Numbered from the stretch's first letter, positions 15,397 through 23,761 are shown. The stretch: DNA of 35,039 nucleotides from Polyangiaceae bacterium (GCA_029261965.1 JAJDAH010000034.1:1-35039), one strand, 5' to 3'. Numbers and translations: made by a program. The notes: generated by a model not told the origin, from the sequence alone.

Positions 15397-16680
15397 CTAC
15401 TGAATCGCGCTCCCCTCGGCTGGGCAGATCTCTGGATCGTCACAGTCCTCGAAACCGACGGCGCCGATGCCCTCCATAGAGCACTTGTTGGCGGGAAAAG
15501 GCGCAGTCTCACAGCACGTCGCAAAAACCTGAAATTCTGCCGCTCGCCCCCGTTGGGTCGCGCGATCGCGCTCGGCGATGCAGACGCCCACGCAGCCCGG
15601 GTCGTAGAATTGCGTCGGGCAGCTGTCGAACAGGTGCTCACACACGAGACCGCACTCGTCGGCAGGAAATGCCGGGCGTCCCCCGTCGAACGGATCCCCG
15701 GCGTCGAGCGACGGTGGCGGTGTCCCGCCGAGGGCAAATTCCGGGCAGATCTCCGAGTCGTCGCAATCTTCGACGCCAACCGCACCGACTCCTTCCGAGG
15801 CACACTTTGCGAGCGTGAACGGTCGCGAGATGCAGCAGTTGATGAGGTTGGTCCATCGCGAGCCAAGCCCGCTCGCGATAGCGGAGCTCTCGTCGCTCAG
15901 GCAGCGGCTCACGCAACCGACGTCGTAATAATCGGGACAGCTTTCGTAGATGTGACGGCACACGTCACCGCAAAGATCCGGTGGAAACGTAGGAATCGAC
16001 CCGCCACCATCACCTGGAGGCGAACCGCCGTCGAGCGCTGGCGAACCGAGACATGAGTCGTTGAGTTGCCAGCAGTCGTAGGTGAGCTGCCGCTTGGTGA
16101 TCGTTGCGTCCACGGTGATGATGAGCTGGTTCCCTGTCTGTAGATCCCGCACACCAATGCCAGCGGTGGCTCCGAGCGTCGCTCCCAGTTTCGCAAGAAC
16201 GTCGCCGAGGTCCTCGGCGAGCCGCTTTTTCCACTGGGTCGCGCCGTCGTCGCATGCGAAGAGAGCCGCGGCCACGATGGAATCAACGCAGATGCCATCG
16301 AGAGCCTCCCAGCGGTACCAGGGGCCATTCGACTCGAGCCTCACGTCAATCGAACAATCCGCATTGAAGCGCATGCACGCGAAAGGCGACGCGCCGCCCC
16401 CCGAGCAGCCACCAAACGCGGCCGCCATCCGCATTTCGCATTGGAGTCCGCCGTCGAAACTCATCGCCCCCCCCGCGCTGACTGCGCCGGCAGCGCCGCC
16501 CGTACCGAGTCCGCTGACCCCGCCCGAGGCACTGGAGTCAGCCGACCGGGCACCCGCGCCCGCCGATCCGCCCGTCGCCGTCCCAGCGTCCGGGTTGCCG
16601 TCCGACACCGCGGTGCCGCAACTCGCCACAAAGAAGAACCCTGTCAGTGAGAAGGAGGCAACGGTCCGGGTGTAGTTCAT
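15397..16680 (-). CDS. Cys-rich lipoprotein with duplicated C-terminal domain
   Basis: A 427-residue lipoprotein (lipobox FVASC, Cys21). ATG at 16680 with AAAGG upstream is preferred over in-frame codons further out. A Gly/Ala/Ser linker covers 25-75. A Cys-containing middle domain (80-210) includes LQTGNQLIITVDATITKRQL. Two tandem Cys-rich repeats follow at about 237-313 and 343-420. Both follow the pattern CGxVCxHxxxSCP, then DxGCVxxC, CCxxxPF, KCxxEGxGAVGxEDCDD and EICP. Eight or more Cys are conserved between repeats, which suggests disulfide-bonded extracellular modules. No function is known. The gene converges on the SGNH gene, with only 36 bases between them. Confidence 0.8.
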   Translation of the reverse strand: MNYTRTVASFSLTGFFFVASCGTAVSDGNPDAGTATGGSAGAGARSADSSASGGVSGLGTGGAAGAVSAGGAMSFDGGLQCEMRMAAAFGGCSGGGASPFACMRFNADCSIDVRLESNGPWYRWEALDGICVDSIVAAALFACDDGATQWKKRLAEDLGDVLAKLGATLGATAGIGVRDLQTGNQLIITVDATITKRQLTYDCWQLNDSCLGSPALDGGSPPGDGGGSIPTFPPDLCGDVCRHIYESCPDYYDVGCVSRCLSDESSAIASGLGSRWTNLINCCISRPFTLAKCASEGVGAVGVEDCDDSEICPEFALGGTPPPSLDAGDPFDGGRPAFPADECGLVCEHLFDSCPTQFYDPGCVGVCIAERDRATQRGRAAEFQVFATCCETAPFPANKCSMEGIGAVGFEDCDDPEICPAEGSAIQ

Positions 16681-16703
16681 GCGCCTACCTTTGAGACGAT
16701 TGA

Positions 16704-16900
16704 TCATACAGCAAAAGCTACGACGTAGCCTGTCCGGATGGTCCTGACGCACAGCACGGTTTCGTTGCAGCGCCCGGCCGTTACTTCGCAGTTGGCAACC
16801 TGGGCATCTTGGACGTCAAACTCACTCGTGGGATGACCGGCCTCGTAGCAAGCCAAGGCCGGCGAAGCGAAAACCAATACAAGCGTCACGCTCTTGTGGG
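16704..16900 (-). pseudogene. Truncated small secreted protein
   Basis: The minus-strand frame here reads KSVTLVLVFASPALACYEAG and continues with five Cys in all to the end GYVVAFAV. The beginning looks like the hydrophobic core and cleavage site (SPALA-C) of a signal peptide. The N-terminal Met and basic region are missing: upstream of about 16900 the sequence changes to the IS-end-like repeats. It looks like a small secreted protein that lost its first codons. Confidence 0.4.
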
Positions 16901-16940
16901 TTCCGGAAAATCTGGCCGGTTGATTCCGGAAAGCGTGGCC
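16901..16940. repeat. Two direct repeats resembling an IS21-type terminus
   Basis: TTCCGGAAAATCTGGCC (16901-16917) and TTCCGGAAAGCGTGGCC (16924-16940) share 14 of 17 bases, offset 23. Multiple short terminal repeats of this kind are typical of IS21-family ends. No transposase is present, so this would be a solo end. Confidence 0.4.
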
Positions 16941-17225
16941 AGTTTTGGGTCTGAGGATTCGAGGGTCGAGCCCTCGGATCCGGGGGCGTTCTCGGCGCAT
17001 GGCGCGACGGCGTCCTGAGGGGTCGGCGGGCTCGCCTCCGGGCGTGCGCGCAGTCTCACGAGGCTGCACTTCGACGACCAGCGAAGCAGGCCCCCCCTGC
17101 ATCACAGTCAGCCCTTCGGGGACGTGAAAGCGTCTTGTTCCCACTCTCGGCGCCGATTGAGGGTCGCGCGCCGCGTGGTTGTCGAACACTTCGGCAGGCC
17201 ATGTTGCGCGCCGAGAATCTACACC
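16941..17225. other. Gap without recognisable gene
   Basis: Between the IS-end-like repeats and the defence operon I see no supported gene. A long minus-strand frame crosses it but lacks any family motif. Together with 16681-16940 it makes a gap of nearly 600 bases. Confidence 0.4.
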
Positions 17226-17254
17226 TTGACAGCGCATATGCAGTATGAAATAAG
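17226..17254 (+). promoter_or_regulatory. Possible promoter of the four-gene operon
   Basis: A perfect TTGACA (17226-17231) is followed by a markedly AT-rich stretch containing TATGAAATAA. The -10 element is poor at standard spacing. A palindrome TCACGTGA lies at about 17269-17276, just before the first gene, and could be an operator. Confidence 0.3.
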
Positions 17255-17290
17255 GATGTTCACGTAGCTCACGTGAGGGACATGAATATA

Positions 17291-17860
17291 ATGAGGATTC
17301 GGCTTGCGGAGATGAATACGGGCCCCGTCTTGGCTGGGGCGGTGAACGGTCGGGCTCTGCTCACACGCTTGCTGGACGCGACCGCGGATGAGCCGCGAGA
17401 ACCCGAACCGCTCCTTTTGGATTTTGGCGACATCGACGTCGCCACGGCGAGTTTCCTGCGGGAGAGCCTTCTGACATTCCGCGACGTCGTTCGACACCGG
17501 CGCTCGAACTTCTACCCGGTTGTCGCCAATGCGCCCAAGGCTGTCTTGGAGGAACTCGCTGAAGTCTTGGAACCACGAGGTGATGTGATGATGACGTGCA
17601 AGATCCACGGCGACGATTCGGTAGCCGACGCCGAGCTGATTGGTCAACTAGATCCGAAGCAGAAGCTCACCTTCGAACTCGTCCGAGAACACGGCGAAAC
17701 CGACGCACGCGAGCTGATGCGTGACTACGGAGAGCGCGAACAGCTCAAACACCCGACCGCTTGGAACAACCGCCTGGCGTCTCTCGCCGGACTCGGCCTT
17801 ATCGTCGAATTGAGCGAGGGTCGCTCGAAACGGTACCGACGACTCTTCGGGGAACAGTGA
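17291..17860 (+). CDS. STAS-like (DUF4325-type) domain plus winged helix
   Basis: A 189-residue protein. Residues about 10-105 look like the STAS-like DUF4325 fold: a strand-helix pattern with LLLDFGDIDVATASFLRESL, comparable to anti-sigma antagonist-like proteins. Residues about 115-189 look like a winged helix (LTFELVREHGETDARELMRD, then NRLASLAGLGLIVELSEGRSKRYRRL). It could therefore be a DNA-binding regulator whose STAS part pairs with the GHKL ATPase encoded at the end of this operon. Alternative starts are ATG 17282 and GTG 17273; 17291 puts MRIRLAE at the N-terminus. The next gene starts three bases after the stop codon. Confidence 0.7.
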   Translation: MRIRLAEMNTGPVLAGAVNGRALLTRLLDATADEPREPEPLLLDFGDIDVATASFLRESLLTFRDVVRHRRSNFYPVVANAPKAVLEELAEVLEPRGDVMMTCKIHGDDSVADAELIGQLDPKQKLTFELVREHGETDARELMRDYGEREQLKHPTAWNNRLASLAGLGLIVELSEGRSKRYRRLFGEQ

Positions 17861-17863
17861 ATC

Positions 17864-18211
17864 ATGGGAATCGATTTCATTGAAAAGGCCGCGCCGACGT
17901 TCAAGAAGAGCTGGGATCGCGCTCGCGTGACTCTCGGTACGGCGGACTTGTTCACGCTCAGTCCCGACCGCACGGTTCGGATTGCTGCCGCCCACGTCAT
18001 CGGCGATGCGGAGCTTCGCAAGGGCGACCAGCTCACGGTGGAAATCCTAGACGGCGCGATGATCGCTCGTCGAGGCAATCGCAACGTCGCACGCTTCTCG
18101 AATCCGCCCCCCGTTCTTGTGCAAGCGGTTAGAGCGTCCAGCGGAATCGCCAAGGGGACGGTCGAGCAGGTGCATAACGTCGCGAACGTCGCGGAGATCT
18201 CCCTGTGCTAG
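17864..18211 (+). CDS. Small conserved protein of the four-gene operon
   Basis: A 115-residue protein with the N-terminus GIDFIEKAAPTFKKSWDRAR. Residues 45-90 are beta-rich (LRKGDQLTVEILDGAMIARRG) and resemble a small SPOC/AbrB-like barrel. The end is GIAKGTVEQVHNVANVAEIS. No catalytic motif is visible and I do not recognise a named family. It lies three bases after the STAS-like gene and overlaps the following gene by seven bases, so it is an integral member of the operon. Confidence 0.65.
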   Translation: MGIDFIEKAAPTFKKSWDRARVTLGTADLFTLSPDRTVRIAAAHVIGDAELRKGDQLTVEILDGAMIARRGNRNVARFSNPPPVLVQAVRASSGIAKGTVEQVHNVANVAEISLC

Positions 18212-19377
18212 CGCCTCGGTCTGGCTTGGCCGAGCGTGCTCCCGCTCATCGTCCGCATGTGAGATCTGACAAGCGACGCGAGCGGAGGCTCTGGCACGAT
18301 CCAAGCCTTCCGTCCGACTCGCTCGGTTGTACGACGTGCCGCGAACGTCGACTGTGCGGTGGGTTGCGAACACGCGGGGCTTTCTACGATTGCCTTCAAT
18401 ACTGCTGCGGCAGCGCCGCGGACTGTGACCGAGTCTGCCGGCACAACCCGCACTACGCCGACAGAGTACGAGAAGTCGAGACGTTCGACCTGGGCATGGT
18501 GCGGCGTCAAACCCCGGTGCCGCCGCCCTCCCTGCCGCCATTGGTACCAGTGGTCTATCACCGCGGTCGGCGTAGGCTTCCGCTTGCGTCGGACTTCGTC
18601 GCGCTTCCTTTGTATCGGACGTTCGACCGGCGTACGGGAGACCCGCGGTATGCAACGCGCGAGGACCTGCGCCGTGCCTTCGGGATCGAATCGAAGTCGC
18701 AGGTGCTGCTCACTGGAACGGACCGCGACGCGCCTTTGGAGCGGTGGTGGGGTCTTGGAGAAGCGCGGAGACGGAGCATCTTGCGGGCTCTTCGCGCGGC
18801 CGGTGTGTCATTGGTAACCACCCCCAACTACAGCCTCTTCGTCGATCGGCCTCGCTGGGATGACATGCACGCAATGAAGCGGATCGCGATCGTGCATTCT
18901 GAATTTCTGAGTGAGGGTCTCCCGGCCGCGTTGCACGTGAATGGGCGCACCGACCAGGATTTCCATCGTTGGGCCGAGTATGTTGAGGCGAGACCGGAGA
19001 TTACGCATCTGGCGTACGAGTTCTCGACGGGGACGGGTCGTCCGGTTCGGCGCAAACAGCATGCCGCGTGGCTGTCGGAGCTGGCACGGTCTGTCAACCG
19101 TCCATTGCACCTGATCACCCGTGGCGGGTGCGAAGTGCTGCCACTTCTTGGCAGCAGCTTTTCCGGCGTCACGTTGTTCGACACAACCATCTTCATGAAG
19201 ACGATGATGCGTCAGCGCGCATACGTGAGCGCCAAGGGCACGCTGACGTGGACACGGTCGCCGACGTCTACGCGCGAGCCACTCGACGATCTGTTCGCCG
19301 ACAATCAGGCCACGGTGGAGGCATGGCTAGGCGAACACACTGCGTCTACGGCAACGGCGCTTGGTGTGCATGTGTGA
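18205..19377 (+). CDS. DUF4417-like protein with N-terminal Cys cluster
   Basis: A 390-residue protein starting at the GTG at 18205, inside the end of the previous gene. An N-terminal cluster holds eight Cys in 37 residues (42, 45, 51, 63, 67, 68, 74, 78; CX2CX5C and CX3CCX5CX3C), which suggests an iron-sulfur or zinc site. The body (about 170-370) resembles DUF4417: SLVTTPNYSLFVDRPRWDDM, LPAALHVNGRTDQDFHRWAE, THLAYEFSTGTG and VTLFDTTIFMKTMMRQRAYV. A TIM-barrel-like alternation of strands and helices is likely. No reaction is known. The family name is from memory of its pattern, so the assignment is moderate. Confidence 0.6.
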   Translation: MLAPRSGLAERAPAHRPHVRSDKRRERRLWHDPSLPSDSLGCTTCRERRLCGGLRTRGAFYDCLQYCCGSAADCDRVCRHNPHYADRVREVETFDLGMVRRQTPVPPPSLPPLVPVVYHRGRRRLPLASDFVALPLYRTFDRRTGDPRYATREDLRRAFGIESKSQVLLTGTDRDAPLERWWGLGEARRRSILRALRAAGVSLVTTPNYSLFVDRPRWDDMHAMKRIAIVHSEFLSEGLPAALHVNGRTDQDFHRWAEYVEARPEITHLAYEFSTGTGRPVRRKQHAAWLSELARSVNRPLHLITRGGCEVLPLLGSSFSGVTLFDTTIFMKTMMRQRAYVSAKGTLTWTRSPTSTREPLDDLFADNQATVEAWLGEHTASTATALGVHV

Positions 19378-20198
19378 CACGTCACGAAACCACCCCGTTT
19401 ACTTTCGAGACCCTGGACGGACTCGCCTTCGCCGGCGAACGCGGCCTGTTAGAACATGGCGCCGTACCGCCCTATGCGACGCACGACATCGGTCCGATCG
19501 TCGAAATGTACCAGGTCGCTGCTTGCAATGTGCTGCCGCGTCCGCATGCCGCCCCCTGGTTGACCCTTGGAGCGTTGCATCCATTCGTCACGCAGCTCGA
19601 TGCGGGTTGCCGGCAGTGGGTTAGCCGCGGCGGCATCGGTTTCTTGAGAACCGCATCCCAGGGACCACAGGACGAGACGACTTGGACCGCGTTCGGCCTA
19701 GAAGTGCAACGGGCGGCGTCGCGCGCCGGCTTTACGAACCCGATCGCCGCGCAGCTCACGGCGGCTCTTGGAGAGCTGTACAGCAACATCTACGAGCACT
19801 CCCGACGATCGGGCACCGGGTTGATCGCCTTCAAGTCGGGGAAGCACGCATTCGAGATCGTTGTCGCCGACCGCGGCGTTGGCGTGCTCGATAGCCTTCG
19901 GACTCACGGGGAGTACGGAACCCTTGCCGATCACGGCGAGGCACTGCACCTCACGCTGACCGAGGGGGTGTCGCGATACGGTGAAGGCACAGGTCGCGGC
20001 TACGGGTTTCGCCCGCTGTTCATCGGGCTGGCCAACATCCGCGGCGCCCTACGCTTTCGATCGGGCGATCACGCACTCGTGATCGATGGGACAAGCCCGA
20101 CCCTAGTAACCGCGCGGTCGGCGCAGAAGGTGCCTGTCCCCGGCTTCATGGTCGCGGTCAAGTGCGGGACACCGGGGACCTCAACAATGCGATCGTAG
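19374..20198 (+). CDS. GHKL-type ATPase (HATPase domain)
   Basis: A 274-residue protein. GTG at 19374 overlaps the previous stop (GTGA), so it is translated by coupling. The N-terminal 115 residues are of unknown fold. Residues 120-240 form a GHKL ATP-binding domain: N box ELYSNIYEHS (134-143), G1 box DRGVGV (167-172), G2 box GTGRGYG (205-211). It resembles anti-sigma-factor kinases and the ATPase of sensor kinases, but has no dimerisation/phospho-acceptor His domain. With the STAS-like protein encoded first, it may form a partner-switch-like pair. It ends 55 bases before the convergent kwaB gene. Confidence 0.8.
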   Translation: MTRHETTPFTFETLDGLAFAGERGLLEHGAVPPYATHDIGPIVEMYQVAACNVLPRPHAAPWLTLGALHPFVTQLDAGCRQWVSRGGIGFLRTASQGPQDETTWTAFGLEVQRAASRAGFTNPIAAQLTAALGELYSNIYEHSRRSGTGLIAFKSGKHAFEIVVADRGVGVLDSLRTHGEYGTLADHGEALHLTLTEGVSRYGEGTGRGYGFRPLFIGLANIRGALRFRSGDHALVIDGTSPTLVTARSAQKVPVPGFMVAVKCGTPGTSTMRS

Positions 20199-20253
20199 CG
20201 CGTCTCTATGCGCTTCCGACGCCCGGTAGCGTCGTTTTGACCACGAGTTCTTC

Positions 20254-21168
20254 TCAGTCACCATTCTGGTTCGAGCTGGTCAATCGCCGCTTCGACGTGC
20301 TGACATAGACTCTCTCGCTCAACATGCCCTCGACGTAGTCCTCGTCGAGAAGGCGTAGTAGACGCTTGAGTTCTTTCTTCTCGTGGGGCAGGGAAATCAC
20401 TCCGCCGTCCATCGTCAGCTCGATATCGCAACGCTCTGCCACGTCGCGCAAGTGCTTCTCATCGACCCCCTCCATGATCAGGCTCCGGTTGATCGACGCG
20501 ATCTTGCGGCGAACGTAGTCATCAAGCATGCCTTCATGTACAGCCGGATCGAAGTCTGCGAAGTGAGGCCCCTGTAGCAGTTCGGCGACTTCCTCGTCGG
20601 TCGCTTCTTGAAACAGCATGTCTAGACTCAGGAATCGACGGACCATGAACTCGCTCTCAAAGAAGAGGTGGCCGTCCTCCCAGACGGCATGCAGGCGGTT
20701 ATCAATCTCCACGCCCGCTTTCGACTCCAAGCGAAACGCTCCTGCGCTAAGGATGACTGCAAGTCGGTTCCCGACGCCAAGGAAGCGGCGGCGATCGATG
20801 GCCTGAAACACAAAGCGCGCGTTCTGTCGGCGGGTCGAATGGTAGACGCCAACGAGTGCGCGAGGGGCTTCCTCTTGAAGGTCCGCCTTCGAGAGGTGAG
20901 GGATTGCCGCTGGCACCGCGCGCTGCACGGCGGACAAGCCGTCTGGAAGCTCGTATCGGACCTGTATCAGGTCTCCCCCGTCGGGCTTGTACCCGGGTTC
21001 GTAGTCGTGAAACTCAGCGCCATCGACGAAGAACCCCGCTAGTAGCTCGTTGAACTTCCCCTCGACAACCGGTTGGGTTTCACCGTGCAACGGTACCGTT
21101 CGGACCTCCGGTTCACTTCGGCTTCCAGTCAGAGCGATCAGGCTGAACATGCTTCCCCTCTTGGTCAA
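20254..21168 (-). CDS. kwaB: KwaB, Kiwa anti-phage protein (DUF4868)
   Basis: A 304-residue soluble protein of the DUF4868 type. Its central segment IDNRLHAVWEDGHLFFESEF, then MVRRFLSLDMLF, is the pattern that defines the family. The C-terminal half is helical and charged, ending in TSKRRLTSSNQNGD. KwaB is the DNA-binding partner of the membrane protein KwaA in the Kiwa defence system, which acts against phage DNA replication. The length is close to the described about 315 residues. The start (21168, or Met7 at 21150) lies inside the end of kwaA, so the two are translationally coupled. It is convergent with the four-gene operon. Confidence 0.75.
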   Translation of the reverse strand: MTKRGSMFSLIALTGSRSEPEVRTVPLHGETQPVVEGKFNELLAGFFVDGAEFHDYEPGYKPDGGDLIQVRYELPDGLSAVQRAVPAAIPHLSKADLQEEAPRALVGVYHSTRRQNARFVFQAIDRRRFLGVGNRLAVILSAGAFRLESKAGVEIDNRLHAVWEDGHLFFESEFMVRRFLSLDMLFQEATDEEVAELLQGPHFADFDPAVHEGMLDDYVRRKIASINRSLIMEGVDEKHLRDVAERCDIELTMDGGVISLPHEKKELKRLLRLLDEDYVEGMLSERVYVSTSKRRLTSSNQNGD

Positions 21169-21661
21169 TTAATAACCACAAATAGCGCGTTAGCTCCCGA
21201 ACGCGCAAGCGTCCCGGCGACACCACCTCGGCCTTGCTGATCAGGAGGACTTGCGCGCCCGAATCGTCCCTGCATTTGTAGAAACGCCAGCCCATGAGGG
21301 CCATGAGGGGGTTCACGAAGTAAAGGCGCTGCTGCCAGATGACGAGCGCCATGAAAAGAATGAGAACTACGAGCCCAAGTTGATTCGGCGCGGTTTTCCC
21401 CGTCAGGATCGGAAGCGCGTACGCGACCAAGAAAGCTAGGGGCTCCTTGTCGATTGCGTCAGCTTCTTCGATTACTCGGGCCAGCTGGGGCGCTTGTCGA
21501 CGTCCGATGTCCAGAATCAGCCACGCGATCAGCACGAGTACCAATGAAGCCCATCCGACGTAGCGTCCTTCGACCGTTCCGAAGCTCGTGGCCGCGTAGA
21601 CGAAGCCGATCGGAGCAAGCGCCGTCGCGACGAGCAGAAATTGAGCGAATTTCGTGAACAA
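21113..21661 (-). CDS. kwaA: KwaA, Kiwa membrane protein
   Basis: A 182-residue membrane protein with four hydrophobic segments: about 7-29 (LLVATALAPIGFVYAA), 33-52 (VGWASLVLVLIAWLIL), 73-90 (LAFLVAYALPIL) and 93-125 (LGLVVLILFMALVIW). The C-terminal part is cytoplasmic. The start is TTG at 21661, supported by a perfect AGGAGG (21667-21672) five bases upstream. KwaA senses phage attack at the membrane and works with KwaB; here the order kwaA-kwaB with overlapping ends is exactly the Kiwa arrangement. KwaA sequences diverge strongly, so the call rests on topology, size and context. Confidence 0.7.
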   Translation of the reverse strand: MFTKFAQFLLVATALAPIGFVYAATSFGTVEGRYVGWASLVLVLIAWLILDIGRRQAPQLARVIEEADAIDKEPLAFLVAYALPILTGKTAPNQLGLVVLILFMALVIWQQRLYFVNPLMALMGWRFYKCRDDSGAQVLLISKAEVVSPGRLRVRELTRYLWLLIDQEGKHVQPDRSDWKPK

Positions 21662-21890
21662 TGGCCCCTCCTGGAGCCCAAGCGTTAGCTACCGGCAGTC
21701 AGCGAGCAAGGGCACGCCCTGACAGAGAACGACAGCCCTCCAAACAGGCCTATTCCTTGTGTAGCGAACCCTTTGCCAAACCGGGCACCTGTGCCTGTCC
21801 AGGAGACCTGGTCCATTGCGTCCCTCGAAACCTCGGGCTCGCCCCGCCCTACGTACGGCTCCCACCGCGTCGTTGGCGCGGGTCTCCTCA
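21662..21890. other. Gap between Kiwa and the recombinase
   Basis: This 229-base stretch lies upstream of kwaA and downstream of the recombinase, both minus strand. It contains the kwaA ribosome site and presumably its promoter. The recombinase-partner repeat found at 10847 and 34817 is not present here. Confidence 0.4.
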
Positions 21891-23488
21891 TCAGTGCTTG
21901 TCCTCATGCCTTTTTCCTGCTGCAGATTTCGCAGGCTCGCTGGTAACTGCGGCGTGCTTGCCGGCGATCTCGACGGCGCCGCCGGCGCCGACGACGACCT
22001 CCTCGACGCAGCCGCGCACGTAGGTGCGGGCCGTGCTCTCGTCCGCGAGCAGCGCTGTGCGGAGTGCCGCCTGAAATCTAGCGACCGTGTCCTGGTCGTA
22101 CAGCCCCGACGGTGTCGCGTGGATGACGCTCACCGTCGCGAGCTTCTCCTCCACGTCAGTGAGCCTCTCCTCGACCTCGATGACACGGACGTGCAGCGAC
22201 GGGCCAGGAACATCATTGGACTCGATGGCGTCGACCAATCGATCACGTCGGCGAGACAGGTCGCGTTGTTCGTTCTGCCACCGGCGTCGCTCCTCGGCAG
22301 CTCGGTGTCGAAGGATGCCTTGTTCCTCGACGAGGTCGCGCAGGATTTCCCGGCACCGCGTTGTGGAGAACAACCTCGTCGCTAGGAAATCGAGCACCGC
22401 GCCGTCGAGAACATCGACCCGATGGGGTCTCCCCGGGCACGCGTCGATGCTGCTCCGACGAGCGCGACGGCACTGATAGTACCGATACGGTGTGCCGTCG
22501 GGGCGACGTTTGCCGGCGGTCTGCAACTCGTACTTCTCTCCGCAGCGTCCGCAAACCACCAAGCCGGTCAAAAGCAGAGGGCTCGACGAAGCGCGACCAG
22601 GGTTTCGCCCTGGGTCTCGACGTCGGCGCTCCGTTTGCGCTCGCTCGAACGTCTCGCGACTAATGATCGCCGGGCACGCCACGACGACGACCTCATCATC
22701 GGCGCGCCGCTCACCAGTGCGCGAGTTACGGCGACCCCACCGAGCTTCACCGATGACGGCTGGGTTGCTGACGATCTTCAGGACCTTGTCGCGGTCGAAG
22801 AGTTTTCTTCGGTAGCGGTGACCAGCCGCGTTCAACTCCTTCGCGACCTCAACGGCGCCTTTTGAGGATAGGTAGAGCCGGAAGACGAGTCGGACGAGCT
22901 CGGCCTCGGTCGGTTCGACCTCGAGCTTCTTCTTCACTCGGACTCCCCCGGCGAGGGGACCGCGACCATTCGGTAGCCGAAGGGCGCCTTGGAACCATTC
23001 CAGTATCCGGCTCTAGCGTTCTGCTTCATGGCGGCCCTCGTCCTTCGGCCGATCTGTTCGGACTCGAGCTGGTCGATGAGCTCGAACATTCCCTCCACGA
23101 ACCGTCCCGTCGGATCGTCCTCGACCGGCTGCTGGATGGAGACGACTCGAATGCCTCGTTTCGCGAGCGCGGCCTTGTGGATGCGAGCCTTCGTCGCGTC
23201 CCGCATGAAGCGACTCGAATGCACCAGTAGGATCGTGCCGATTCGGTTGTCGGGCGCGTACAGGGCGTCGAGCATCTTCCTGAATGCCGGCCGATTATCG
23301 TCAGTCGCAGTCGCGCCTCGTTCGACATAGTCCCTGACGATAGTCAGCCCTTCACGCGCCGCGTGGTCACGGATATCCGCGAGCTGACCGTCGAGAGACA
23401 TTCCGCGCGCCTGCTCCGGGGTTGAGACCCTCACGTAGACCACGCAGAGCTTGGCGTCGGTGAGCTGAGCAGAACGGCGGCGAGGCAT
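21891..23488 (-). pseudogene. Large serine recombinase, frameshifted
   Basis: The frame is broken into two parts with a GTGA junction at 22934-22937. Part 1 starts at the ATG at 23488 and holds the catalytic domain: Ser22 in YVRVSTPEQ, HSSRFMRD, and AAMKQNARAGYWNGSKAPFG. Part 2 (22937-21891) holds the recombinase domain (KKKLEVEPTEAELVRLVF), a zinc ribbon (VVCGRCGEKYEL, CPG) and a coiled coil (RAAEERRRWQNEQRDLSRRR). One extra G in the G5 run at 22944-22948 would give GGVRVKKKLEV, the usual continuous sequence. A frameshift mutation, a sequencing error or translational coupling of two halves are all possible. It lies between the Kiwa genes and two small accessory genes. Confidence 0.85.
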
Positions 23489-23490
23489 AT

Positions 23491-23700
23491 CTACTCGTTG
23501 TCGTCGCCGACGTCGGCTGGGGCTTGATCGGGAGTGCGGAGGATTTCGTCGAGCGCCGCGACTGCAAATGGCAGGAGTAGCTCGAACTCCCACGGTTGAA
23601 GCTCGTCGGGGACGTGGAGCTCGCCGCTGACGACGAGCCTCTGTCGACGGCGCGGAAATCTCTCTGCGGTCGTGAGCTTGCGGCTATACTCTTTGGTCAT
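23491..23700 (-). CDS. Small recombinase-linked protein
   Basis: A 69-residue acidic protein (ATG at 23700). Its stop codon TAG is followed two bases later by the recombinase ATG at 23488, so translation is almost certainly coupled. It has no known motif; a central hydrophobic helix (WEFELLLPFAVAALDEIL) is visible. It is probably an accessory gene of the recombinase element. Confidence 0.55.
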   Translation of the reverse strand: MTKEYSRKLTTAERFPRRRQRLVVSGELHVPDELQPWEFELLLPFAVAALDEILRTPDQAPADVGDDNE

Positions 23701-23761
23701 GGCGATGCTTTCCGCACGACGCCCGGCCCGCTTCAGTCAGAGCGCGCGCTCGGGCGTGCGC

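Noticed and set aside
16941-17237. N-terminal part of the minus-strand frame 17237-16704
   Set aside because: It has biased composition but no motif and crosses the IS-end-like repeats, so I do not count it as a gene.
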